Origin: a virus
IMG/VR virus record: IMGVR_UViG_3300027365_000013
Location: 1-63,688 of that record
Length of the DNA: 63,688 nucleotides
Direction: 5' to 3' (one strand)
This document shows positions 27,247-34,644 of this stretch, piece after piece. How positions within the stretch are numbered: position 1 is the first letter of the stretch; every line of letters starts with the position of its first letter. Both the position numbers and the translations under genes were made by a program. Under the pieces are notes generated by a model that saw nothing but the letters and a program-made list of their open reading frames with translations, ran no database searches and was not told the DNA's origin.

Positions 27247-27825
27247 TTCTTCATCGTCTAAAAAGTTAAATAACTTATCATTGGGTTTGTAGTCTTTATC
27301 AGTCATCGTCTTCATCAACTGACCAATTCTCGTGTTACCGACAAGTTCCTGTGGTGATACATTTTCATCATGCATATCATAACCCATTCTGGGTATATGA
27401 TAGTCACCGTCATCATTTTTGTAGTTGTCTAGTAATGAGTTTTGAAGATTCTGATATTCTTTTTTCGCTTTACGTGAAGGGTCGAATAAATTATAAACGA
27501 TGAAACTTTTGAAAGGAAGTCTCAAGGCTTCGAAAATTAACATCTTCAGCTCTTCTGCGGTTGCGCTCATTCCTAACTCAATTTCTACAGAAGATACAAT
27601 ACCAAACGGTTCTATTGGAAACTCAACTGGATTCTCATGCAGATAGGACTTAGTTGGTTCTGAAATGTCAATCACATCCAACGGTTCGAGCAAAGGTCGT
27701 AGTGTCTCTTCGATAAACCTCTCATCCATCTCCATGTTTAACATCTTGATTTCAAAGCGATATGTTTTACGATTTTTATTGAAGTATTGTCTAAAAGTAC
27801 GATAATGACGCGTATAAGTATGCAT
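27244..27825 (-). CDS. Hypothetical protein
   Basis: 193 residues, basic start (HTYTRHYRTFRQYFNKNRK) then a mixed globular region and an acidic tail. Not recognised. Monocistronic: terminator downstream, divergent gene upstream. Confidence 0.55.
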   Translation of the reverse strand: MHTYTRHYRTFRQYFNKNRKTYRFEIKMLNMEMDERFIEETLRPLLEPLDVIDISEPTKSYLHENPVEFPIEPFGIVSSVEIELGMSATAEELKMLIFEALRLPFKSFIVYNLFDPSRKAKKEYQNLQNSLLDNYKNDDGDYHIPRMGYDMHDENVSPQELVGNTRIGQLMKTMTDKDYKPNDKLFNFLDDEE

Positions 27826-27905
27826 TTATTCCTTTCCTTTATTTGCAGTATATTACTATTTATTGATTATTTAAAATAAATACACATAGTATTACAAAGA
27901 AAAGA

Positions 27906-28256
27906 GTGTACATTATGATTTTTTACGGCTCTGAATTTTTCATCTTCAACAATGAAGACATACGAGAAGAAAATATAAGTATAACAATTGATAATATAAT
28001 AGCAGAATACGAAGAAAGCTATTTCGCATCTGGTGGAGACAAGCTTGCGACCGTAGACGCTAGATGGTGTGTGTTTTATAACGAAGAAAACAAACCTTCA
28101 TATTTCTACTGCTTCACCTTTGTACAATTCCATGATGAGAAACAGTTCAATTATTTTAAACTAAAATGTCCCAAGTTCTACTCTGAACTCAGGACATCAG
28201 GGTTAGCAATAACAATCAGTGATATAGAGTCTAAGCTTCATGCAAAGCTGGCTTAA
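27906..28256 (+). CDS. Hypothetical protein
   Basis: 116 residues, strand-rich (IFYGSEFFIFNNEDI). A weak promoter (TTGATT, 17-18 bases, TAGTAT) is upstream. Its 3' end overlaps the convergent pnuC gene by 26 bases. Not recognised. Confidence 0.5.
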   Translation: MYIMIFYGSEFFIFNNEDIREENISITIDNIIAEYEESYFASGGDKLATVDARWCVFYNEENKPSYFYCFTFVQFHDEKQFNYFKLKCPKFYSELRTSGLAITISDIESKLHAKLA

Positions 28257-28938
28257 ACCATTTCCATGCACCATATAGCGCATTCAGTAAGAACACAATC
28301 CACATCAGTAGGGTAGCAATTCCATCAGGATTTCCCAACATGAACGATTGTAGCCACATGTAAATACTGATTACATCCACAACGATCCAAAGAATCCACT
28401 GCTCTTTCATCCGTGCAGCCATAAGAACCATTGCAACAATAGATAGAATAGTTGTTGTTGCATCCAGTACTACAAGCTTACCACCTACGAGATATAAAAC
28501 GTATGAAGTAAGTGCAATAAGTACGGGTACTGAAAGAACTCCAATTAGTTTCTGAACTTTACTTAGACTGGTAACGATTACCGACTGTGATTCGGTGGCA
28601 TCTACGTCACCACTATTTTTATACCAAAAATAGAAACCAATGAACTGCATCGGTAGATAGTAAGCCGCATTCAGGACTGTCTCACCATAATACCCCCATG
28701 TATACGCAAGACATGCATAAGTGACAACGCCGACAGTACCCCAAATATAATTCGACAACTTACCTTGCGCTACAAGAATAACACACACTACGTTAGCCAA
28801 TGCACTAATGATGGAAATAGTAGATCCACCCATCATTAGTGTGATACCAACAATGGCAGCACATGCCAATGTCAACCACGTATAATCAAAAGGCTTCCAT
28901 CCTTTGAAGTCATCAATCAAGAAATTCAGTGCGCTCAT
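28231..28938 (-). CDS. pnuC: Nicotinamide riboside transporter PnuC
   Basis: 235 residues with about seven hydrophobic helices. PnuC features: LSNYIWGTVGVVTYACLAY, NAAYYLPMQFIGFYFW, and a late helix with KEQWILWIVVDVISIYMWL. It should import nicotinamide riboside through the inner membrane, trapped by phosphorylation. The start is the ATG in an ATGA overlap with the nadR-like gene, making a two-gene NAD-salvage operon. T4-like vibriophages such as KVP40 carry a comparable set. Confidence 0.85.
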   Translation of the reverse strand: MSALNFLIDDFKGWKPFDYTWLTLACAAIVGITLMMGGSTISIISALANVVCVILVAQGKLSNYIWGTVGVVTYACLAYTWGYYGETVLNAAYYLPMQFIGFYFWYKNSGDVDATESQSVIVTSLSKVQKLIGVLSVPVLIALTSYVLYLVGGKLVVLDATTTILSIVAMVLMAARMKEQWILWIVVDVISIYMWLQSFMLGNPDGIATLLMWIVFLLNALYGAWKWFKPALHEA

Positions 28939-29984
28939 CGTACATTCTCCATGCATTGTTTGATTAGATTATATGCCTTATTAAGACGCTCTTTGTAATT
29001 ACCACTAATGATAACATAATCGCTCATGCTTGGATACTTTTCTAGCATATAAATGAACGTATGTGACGCTTTCTTACGCAATTCCTTAGTTCCATGCTGA
29101 CGCAACCCATCATCAACCCAAGGTACATCATCCTTGAGGTAAATAATAAGATCATAGTTTTCAATACCAATCATATATTCTACTGCTTTATTAACTTCAC
29201 CATCATATAGATACTCGTAAAATGCTGTCACAAAAGCGTTGGTATCTGCAATCAGTACGCGATTAGCCGTTCTGGCCGCTTCGTCTTCATCTTCTTTTCT
29301 ACGAAACGCAATCTTTGCGTAGTCTTCACTAGTTAGAAGAGATTCGTCACCAAACAAGTCTTCTTCGCAGTATTTTCGACCGTATTCCTCAACCCATGAA
29401 GTGGCAAACATCTTGGCGAGATACTTTGTAAGAGTCGTCTTTCCACAGCTTTCTGTGCCGATAATGGCAACGCGATAAACAAATTCTTTTCGCACAACAG
29501 AAGGTAGATAATCCCAATGCTTAAACAATTCACCACGTACCATAGTTGCTGAAATTGGAAAATTGTCACGGTCAGGATCAATCAATACATGCTCTGATTT
29601 TGGGAAATATGTTTTAAAACCTTCGTCGTATTCAACCTCAGAAGAAAAAACATAATCAGTACTATTTTTACCAAAATGCTTCTTCAGCTTTTCTTCCACC
29701 AGCTTTGTGTACGCATCCCAACCATTGGGATACTCAGGGATTTCAGATTCATCAACATAATCAACAATAATATGATCAAAATCCCTATAGGTTTCTTTTA
29801 ACCAACGAAGACGATTCTTGAGGGTGAGTTTATCCGCCATGTATGGTGTTTGTTTTTCACGCCATCGTTCATCATATGATAACAGTACCAACAGTGTATC
29901 ACACTGTGTCGATGCTTGATTGATAAAGTTAATATGCCCCGTTGTAAGTGGGGCAAACTTACCTACGACAAATCCGGTTTTCAT
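28935..29984 (-). CDS. nadR: NadR-like NMN adenylyltransferase / ribosylnicotinamide kinase
   Basis: 349 residues. N-terminal nucleotidyltransferase domain with GKFAPLTTGHINFINQA and the ISATMVRGEL motif; C-terminal kinase domain with Walker A GTESCGKTTL and LIADTNAFV. The N-terminal repressor helix-turn-helix of enterobacterial NadR is absent. It would phosphorylate imported nicotinamide riboside and convert NMN to NAD. A good ribosome site AGGAG and a sigma70-like promoter precede it. Such enzymes support replication and can counter NAD-depleting defences; the latter is inference here. Confidence 0.85.
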   Translation of the reverse strand: MKTGFVVGKFAPLTTGHINFINQASTQCDTLLVLLSYDERWREKQTPYMADKLTLKNRLRWLKETYRDFDHIIVDYVDESEIPEYPNGWDAYTKLVEEKLKKHFGKNSTDYVFSSEVEYDEGFKTYFPKSEHVLIDPDRDNFPISATMVRGELFKHWDYLPSVVRKEFVYRVAIIGTESCGKTTLTKYLAKMFATSWVEEYGRKYCEEDLFGDESLLTSEDYAKIAFRRKEDEDEAARTANRVLIADTNAFVTAFYEYLYDGEVNKAVEYMIGIENYDLIIYLKDDVPWVDDGLRQHGTKELRKKASHTFIYMLEKYPSMSDYVIISGNYKERLNKAYNLIKQCMENVR

Positions 29985-30007
29985 AATATGCTCCTAGTTT
30001 TAGAAAC

Positions 30008-30036
30008 AATTTACCATATCGAGATTTCATAGTCAA
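30008..30036 (-). promoter_or_regulatory. Sigma70-like promoter of the nadR-pnuC operon
   Basis: Minus-strand TTGACT, 17 bases, TAAATT, about 25 bases before nadR. Confidence 0.55.
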
Positions 30037-30088
30037 AACATTAGTACCCGAAATCTATGGTACTGTTATTGATTCTTCACGAAAAATC

Positions 30089-30117
30089 TTGCTTTTAAAC
30101 AGTCACCGTGATATAAT
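30089..30117 (+). promoter_or_regulatory. Sigma70 promoter of the plus-strand cluster
   Basis: TTGCTT, 17 bases, TATAAT, followed 27 bases later by the first ATG of the four-gene cluster; divergent from the nadR promoter. Confidence 0.65.
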
Positions 30118-30144
30118 TTGAGAAAATTAAGCAAGGTTGTGACT

Positions 30145-30474
30145 ATGAACCATACTAATAGCAGTGAAGTTACCGTGATTCGTAAAGAGGCTGGGGAACT
30201 AAAATCAACACAGGCTTACCATGACTCACTTATTGAGATTTCGACCGATCGCAGTAAATCTGGATCTATGGTAATTGGTTTAATCAAAGCGGAACTTGAG
30301 GGGAAATATAATGAGTTAGAAGTTGACTTCGAATTCGACCTCAAACTTCGTCCCAAGAATAGCAAGAATAGATGGACAGAATATGAAAGTGCACCAAAGC
30401 TTATTCTTAAGTTTTACAATAAAAGGTCATATAATAAATTCAAGCTAGTAGAAGGACTCATAGGAAAAGATTAA
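30145..30474 (+). CDS. Hypothetical protein
   Basis: 109 residues from MNHTNSSEVTV. Strand-rich (GMVIGLIKAELEG-like and ELEVDFEFDLKLRP). The next gene starts in an overlap with its stop (TAATG). Not recognised. Confidence 0.55.
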   Translation: MNHTNSSEVTVIRKEAGELKSTQAYHDSLIEISTDRSKSGSMVIGLIKAELEGKYNELEVDFEFDLKLRPKNSKNRWTEYESAPKLILKFYNKRSYNKFKLVEGLIGKD

Positions 30475-30707
30475 TGTCTAATACACGAATAGAAGTTGTG
30501 AATAAGGAAGAGCCAAGCGTTGAACTCACAGTAGACTTATACGCAGAGAACATCCCACCATGCTGCTACTTCAGAACTTATGACGAACATATAACTATTG
30601 GACTATGCTGGTCCCTTATATATCGTATCGAACATCAAAAACCGTTCGCAGGCATGTGTGACATGTGTGATGTAAACACCGTATCACCGATTAAAGACAA
30701 TAAATAA
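30474..30707 (+). CDS. Small hypothetical protein
   Basis: 77 residues with four Cys (PPCCYF, CDMCD), possibly metal binding. Translationally coupled to the upstream gene. Not recognised. Confidence 0.5.
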   Translation: MSNTRIEVVNKEEPSVELTVDLYAENIPPCCYFRTYDEHITIGLCWSLIYRIEHQKPFAGMCDMCDVNTVSPIKDNK

Positions 30708-30731
30708 TCAACTTCACATACAGAGGATGTA

Positions 30732-30968
30732 ATGGAGCCTATTAATACAACTGTAATTATCGAAAAAGTGACGTATTATGTTACGATTTCACATATAGAG
30801 CAAAATTTCAAAGATGATAGTTCACGCTATCATATTGATTACAAGGTAGAGCCCGACCCAAAATCAAGCTATCATTACGAAATGATACGCAACCGTCTAA
30901 ATAACTTATGTAATATTACGTATAGAAATTATCTTTTAAGAAGGGAAAGCAACAATGAAAATGAATAA
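30732..30968 (+). CDS. Small hypothetical protein
   Basis: 78 residues, starts after AGAGGATGTA. It resembles the preceding genes in style (short, strand-rich). Overlaps the next gene by 14 bases. Confidence 0.5.
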   Translation: MEPINTTVIIEKVTYYVTISHIEQNFKDDSSRYHIDYKVEPDPKSSYHYEMIRNRLNNLCNITYRNYLLRRESNNENE

Positions 30969-31341
30969 GCTATCCTTAACCACCTTGCTTTTATCAACAA
31001 TGATACTACTGTTTGGTGCATCAGCAGCACACTCAAAAACAGAGAGTGAATATGCAGTAGAGCATTGTGCTACGGTAAATGGTCAAGTAGAACATGTCCT
31101 TAAAGATTCTACCCGCGTTGATTGTCTGACTGAGTATGACGCTATTGAATATGACTTCACCTATAAATGGTACGAATGTATCACGCAGGCTCTTTATTAT
31201 CGTAAAATGACTGGTATGCAAGCACTATGTGGGTTGATACGCAAAAACGGTACTTATATAGAAACCGAACATATTAAACGGGCCATTGATACTGTCAAGG
31301 AGTTTAATATACCAGTCTATATCTTCGTCATTGATCAATGA
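30955..31341 (+). CDS. Secreted PD-(D/E)XK-like protein
   Basis: 128 residues. A cleavable signal peptide (MKMNKLSLTTLLLSTMILL, cut after SAAHS) precedes CATVNGQVEHVLKDSTRVDC, LTEYDAIEYDFTYKWYECI and QALYY. The D...E-x-D...K pattern and the phrase TRVDCLT...AIE.DF..KW match a small phage/bacterial family with a nuclease-like fold. Export to the periplasm would be odd for a nuclease, so it may be catalytically inert or act on incoming DNA. Function inferred only. Confidence 0.5.
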   Translation: MKMNKLSLTTLLLSTMILLFGASAAHSKTESEYAVEHCATVNGQVEHVLKDSTRVDCLTEYDAIEYDFTYKWYECITQALYYRKMTGMQALCGLIRKNGTYIETEHIKRAIDTVKEFNIPVYIFVIDQ

Positions 31342-31365
31342 GATAACACAGGAAGATGGAAAGCA

Positions 31366-31395
31366 AATTAAAAGCCCGTATACGGGCTTTTAATT
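31366..31395 (+). terminator. Bidirectional-type terminator
   Basis: AATTAAAAGCCCGTA directly followed by its complement; ends the plus-strand cluster just upstream of the next promoter. Confidence 0.7.
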
Positions 31396-31417
31396 TATAT
31401 ATTTTTCATAAAAGGGG

Positions 31418-31446
31418 TTGTAATTTAAAATTAGATCGCCTATAAT
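31418..31446 (+). promoter_or_regulatory. Sigma70 promoter with palindromic spacer (copy 2)
   Basis: TTGTAA, 17 bases, TATAAT, with palindrome TAATTTAAAATTA at 31421-31433. Sequence shared with the promoter of the paralogous gene at 26040. Confidence 0.8.
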
Positions 31447-31504
31447 AGTTACATAAAGTTGAGGAACGGTCCTCAACGATCAAACCAAAAAGAGGAATTA
31501 CACT

Positions 31505-31783
31505 ATGACTACTCAAGTACAAGCTACTCGTTCTGTTGGTCGTCCCCTGTCCAAGCGTGGCCGTAGCGCCAAACGTGCCGTAGAGAAGTTTCTGGAACAG
31601 CACGAAGGTCAGTTCACTGCCGCTGATGTACGTCGTGTGGCGAAGCAGTCCAAGGTTACTGTACGTAACCGCCTCAACGCTCTTCTCGCGGCTGGTGCTA
31701 TCAAACAGGTAGCGAGCGTTCCGGTACAGAAGGCCGGTAAGGCAAGCCGTGGTCGCCCACTGGCGGTATACGAAAAAGCCTGA
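31505..31783 (+). CDS. Winged-helix DNA-binding protein B
   Basis: 92 residues. Short paralogue of the protein at 26040: same basic N-terminus (TTQVQATRSVGRPL), same helix-turn-helix (AKQSKVTVRNRLNALLAAGA) and the GRPLAVY wing, without the long C-terminal extension. Well-formed ribosome site AGAGGA. GC-rich relative to its neighbours. It probably binds DNA and may compete with or control its longer paralogue. Confidence 0.65.
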   Translation: MTTQVQATRSVGRPLSKRGRSAKRAVEKFLEQHEGQFTAADVRRVAKQSKVTVRNRLNALLAAGAIKQVASVPVQKAGKASRGRPLAVYEKA

Positions 31784-31802
31784 GTTCAAGGAATGGAAGA
31801 AT

Positions 31803-31828
31803 AAAAAGGAGCCTTAAGGCTCCTTTTT
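31803..31828. terminator. Bidirectional terminator
   Basis: AAAAAGGAGCCTT directly followed by its complement. Serves the DNA-binding protein gene on the plus strand and the convergent minus-strand gene. Confidence 0.8.
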
Positions 31829-32579
31829 ATATTAACCAAAAACCATTATAGGGAAATGTTATTATTTCAATGTCCTCACCAACTGCCTTGATATCCTCGA
31901 CCTTTTTAAGACCATCTACATAAAACTTCACGTCTTTGTAGTAATTCTCCCATATTTCCTTTACTTGTCCGTATAGTTCCTCACGTTTGTTTATTCCTTT
32001 AAACCCTTTTGAATCCAAAAATTCATCAATCATCTTAGTTGACAATTCCATGACACTATTAACAAAATTTTCATAATCTATTTCACTGGCATGGTCTTTT
32101 AAATAGTTCGTGTACCGTCCACGAGGTATGCCTACAGAATTATAAACATTTTCAAATATAAGACTCATACTTGATTCTATGGCTCGATTCAGTTTTTTGC
32201 CTTTACTACCACCTTGTAAAGAATGTACTGTGAAATCTTCAACTTCAGGGTTGTAATACATCTCATATCCATCGTTAGGTACAAATCTATATACTTCAGT
32301 GCCGAATACCTCCGCATTATGCTTACTTTTTGTTGAAAAGATTCCCTGACGTACATTCACACCAAGTTTTTTCTTGGACAAATAATTAGTTAAATTATGA
32401 AGAACGACAAAAGTGTCTCTCGGGGTTCTTTTATTAGTTTCAAATTCATGAAACCCTCTAGGGGTTGGTGAGGTTATAGATACTGGATTAGCACCAATAT
32501 AAAGTGATGATATTCCATATTCTTTCACAAATTGTGAATTACTTGGATCGGGTGAATCTTTTAAGTCAGATATTTTCAT
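31827..32579 (-). CDS. Paralogous virion-associated-like protein (R-P-R-D-T family)
   Basis: 250 residues from MKISDLKDSPDP, chosen because the late promoter and gene spacing fit; a longer frame runs upstream. RTPRDTFVVLHNLTNYL, then GIFSTKSKHNAEVFG and VYRFVPNDGYEMYYNPEV, define a family with members at 34645 and probably 3476. The arrangement R...H...STK...YxFxPxxGY could be an ADP-ribosyltransferase-like fold. The short MKISDLK leader resembles capsid-targeting leaders. Function not established. Confidence 0.5.
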   Translation of the reverse strand: MKISDLKDSPDPSNSQFVKEYGISSLYIGANPVSITSPTPRGFHEFETNKRTPRDTFVVLHNLTNYLSKKKLGVNVRQGIFSTKSKHNAEVFGTEVYRFVPNDGYEMYYNPEVEDFTVHSLQGGSKGKKLNRAIESSMSLIFENVYNSVGIPRGRYTNYLKDHASEIDYENFVNSVMELSTKMIDEFLDSKGFKGINKREELYGQVKEIWENYYKDVKFYVDGLKKVEDIKAVGEDIEIITFPYNGFWLI

Positions 32580-32610
32580 ATGAATAGCGTCCTTTGTATA
32601 TCGATAAATA

Positions 32611-32618
32611 TATTTATA
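32611..32618 (-). promoter_or_regulatory. T4-type late promoter TATAAATA
   Basis: Perfect minus-strand octamer 32 bases before the start of the 250-residue protein. Confidence 0.65.
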
Positions 32619-32633
32619 ACTTAAGGGGGTATA

Positions 32634-33038
32634 ATGAGCAAGGTTCTTGAAGGCAATATAATTAAGAAAGCGAATGCCAAACAATCGTATACAAAAGAAC
32701 AAATTGAAGAACTTCGAAAGTGTAGTGCCGCTAAGAAAGACGGCCACTACTATTTTATGGAAAACTTCGGATATTTAAAACATACTTCAAAAGGTAAAGT
32801 GTTATTCAAGCCGTTCGACTACCAGCGCAAGCTGATTGATAACTATCATAATTACCGCTTTAGTATCAATATGTTAGGTCGTCAAATGGGAAAATGCAGT
32901 TGTGGAGATACCACCATTACTGTACGTAACAAAACTACAGGGGAGATCAGAAATATAAGCATTGAAGAGTTTTTAAACATCATAGAGGCTGACGATGATA
33001 ACACCAATATTTACCCGAGAAGATATAAACACACTTAA
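32634..33038 (+). CDS. 17: Terminase large subunit gp17, N-terminal fragment fused to half intein
   Basis: 134 residues. Residues 1-87 match the N-terminus of T4-type terminases: HYYFMENFGYL, KGKVLFKPFDYQRKLIDNYH, and then the Walker A motif LGRQMGK. The extein stops exactly inside Walker A; residue 88 is the Cys of an intein. The usual S/T and the entire ATPase and nuclease parts are missing, and no continuation is found in the window. A functional terminase would need protein trans-splicing with a partner gene elsewhere. AGGGGG lies before the ATG. Confidence 0.8.
   Translation: MSKVLEGNIIKKANAKQSYTKEQIEELRKCSAAKKDGHYYFMENFGYLKHTSKGKVLFKPFDYQRKLIDNYHNYRFSINMLGRQMGKCSCGDTTITVRNKTTGEIRNISIEEFLNIIEADDDNTNIYPRRYKHT
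32895..33035 (+). other. N-terminal split-intein half in terminase (47 aa)
   Basis: CSCGDTTITVRN...IRNISIEEFLNII is a typical intein block A. Block B (TxxH) is absent, so the split is unusually early, as in the AceL-TerL intein, also found in a terminase with a 25-residue N-half. The C-half should carry blocks B, F and G and end in (H)N before a terminase Thr/Ser. Confidence 0.75.
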
Positions 33039-34305
33039 TCATTTCAATAATACGTACCAAAAGTATAACCCTGTTAAGCACGAGGATTACAACAAGGTGA
33101 ACGCTATTATAGATAATACGGGTCTTGTTCCTTCCGAGATAACATTCAAGAAAAAGCTTGAGTTCATCTTAGACGTTATTAACGGCACTGCTGAAATCGA
33201 CAAATTCTATAGCGACTGTTACATTTGTAACAAGAACTTCAAAAAAGCCAAGTCATCGTCCTTCATATGTGGGGAGTGTAAGGCCCAAGACCTTCAGTAC
33301 TGTAAAAAACACCATTACATACATGGTATGTTTGGTTATTCAACCTGCTTGCAGTGCGACGTTGAGAAATCTCACAAGAAGTTTCAGGACAAAGAGCCTG
33401 TTACTGATTACGTAGAATGTAAATTTTGTGGGTTGCGGTCAGGTGACTTAGCAAGACATTATCAAAAGGTACATGGATTAAACAAAAGCCAGTACGCCAA
33501 GCTTCCCGTTAAAAAGTCATCTACTATAGATAAGATGAAAGGTAAGAATAACCCTTCTTACGATCATGGCGGTCGCTACTCACCAATGAGTAAAAAATTT
33601 GTAAAGTATCAGGGCATGAATGAGAAGGATGTTGAAGATAGTATCCTGAATATATACGAGAAGTGCACTCAGTCCCGTAAGGAAAATAATAGTAACAACA
33701 CCACACTAGATTACTACTTATCGAAAGGAATGTCACCGGAAGAAGCTCGGGAAGCTCTCAGTGAGCGACAGGCGACATTTAGTATAGACAAATGCATAAA
33801 GCGTCACGGAGAAGAAAAAGGCTTAGAAATATGGGGGAATCGCCAAGAGAAATGGTTGGGTACGCTTAATAGTAAAACAGATGAAGAAAAAGACAAATTA
33901 TATAAAAAGCGTGTGTCTAATTTCATTTACGACCGAGACAAGTTTAACTGTGATATTGACGGAATGTTCTACATTCTTGAAATTAACTATGGTGGACGAA
34001 AAGGTATCAAGATTGGCATCACTACTCAAGATGTTGAGAAAAGATACGGGAGAGTTATTATCAATCGTATGGTTAGTACTAAGTATACATATAAGACCGA
34101 CATTCAAACTGCGTTTCGACTCGAACAGCTTTTAAAAGAAAAATTTAAAAAACACATCATTAAAAAGGAAGATCGTATTGTACCATTTGGTTGGACAGAA
34201 ACTTTCACATATGATATTTGGGATGAACTACTAGGTTACTACAATGAAATGATTCGTGATTATAGCACTATCGAGGATATGTTTAAAAGAGTATTTTTAA
34301 ACTAG
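32995..34305 (+). CDS. Homing endonuclease with zinc fingers beside the terminase fragment
   Basis: 436 residues, starting out of frame inside the half-intein coding end. Cys/His clusters: CYICNKNF...CGEC, then a classical finger CKFCGLRSGDLARHYQKVHG (about 143-163). A middle segment YYLSKGMSPEEAREALSERQ with GLEIWGNRQEKW is a repeated motif of phage homing nucleases. The C-terminal region GMFYILEI, GIKIGITTQDVEKRYG, then FRLEQLLKEKF resembles a GIY-YIG-type fold. It sits where fractured intein genes carry free-standing homing enzymes and would spread the split terminase allele. Confidence 0.65.
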   Translation: MITPIFTREDINTLNHFNNTYQKYNPVKHEDYNKVNAIIDNTGLVPSEITFKKKLEFILDVINGTAEIDKFYSDCYICNKNFKKAKSSSFICGECKAQDLQYCKKHHYIHGMFGYSTCLQCDVEKSHKKFQDKEPVTDYVECKFCGLRSGDLARHYQKVHGLNKSQYAKLPVKKSSTIDKMKGKNNPSYDHGGRYSPMSKKFVKYQGMNEKDVEDSILNIYEKCTQSRKENNSNNTTLDYYLSKGMSPEEAREALSERQATFSIDKCIKRHGEEKGLEIWGNRQEKWLGTLNSKTDEEKDKLYKKRVSNFIYDRDKFNCDIDGMFYILEINYGGRKGIKIGITTQDVEKRYGRVIINRMVSTKYTYKTDIQTAFRLEQLLKEKFKKHIIKKEDRIVPFGWTETFTYDIWDELLGYYNEMIRDYSTIEDMFKRVFLN

Positions 34306-34334
34306 GTACTTTTACTTTTTAGAAATAGTAAAAA

Positions 34335-34363
34335 AAATAAGAGAGGTATACCTCTCTTATTTT
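34335..34363 (+). terminator. Rho-independent terminator
   Basis: AATAAGAGAGGTA and its complement, flanked by A- and T-runs; works for both the plus-strand nuclease gene and the minus-strand gene beyond. Confidence 0.8.
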
Positions 34364-34377
34364 ATCTAGTTATTCTT

Positions 34378-34605
34378 TCACTGTTTTGTGAAGTCGAAGA
34401 CCGCGCCGTACTCATCGTAGCACAGAAGCTTCTTGGTGTAGGTTGAGCCGTCTTTATAGGCGGTGATAGCCATTGGCTGCAAACCTTGTTGCTTGCACAT
34501 ATTCTTAATGGCGTTATATTGGCCATAAGACATGCGACCAGTGCTACTACAACCACCCAGTACAAGTACTACACTCAGAACTGCGGTAATAATAATCTTT
34601 TTCAT
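34378..34605 (-). CDS. Small lipoprotein
   Basis: 75 residues: signal MKKIIITAVLSVVLVLGG followed by a lipobox cysteine (LGGC). The mature part contains YGQYNAIKNMCKQQGLQ. It is richer in GC than its neighbours. Could be a surface-exclusion or o-spanin-like lipoprotein, but no motif decides. Confidence 0.6.
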   Translation of the reverse strand: MKKIIITAVLSVVLVLGGCSSTGRMSYGQYNAIKNMCKQQGLQPMAITAYKDGSTYTKKLLCYDEYGAVFDFTKQ

Positions 34606-34644
34606 AACAATACCCCTGTATTTCGTAGTTAAAGTAAGTATACT

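Noticed and set aside
31406-31789. Minus-strand frame opposite DNA-binding protein B
   Set aside because: It is the mirror of a clear helix-turn-helix gene with promoter and ribosome site; the same mirror appears opposite the paralogue at 26040.
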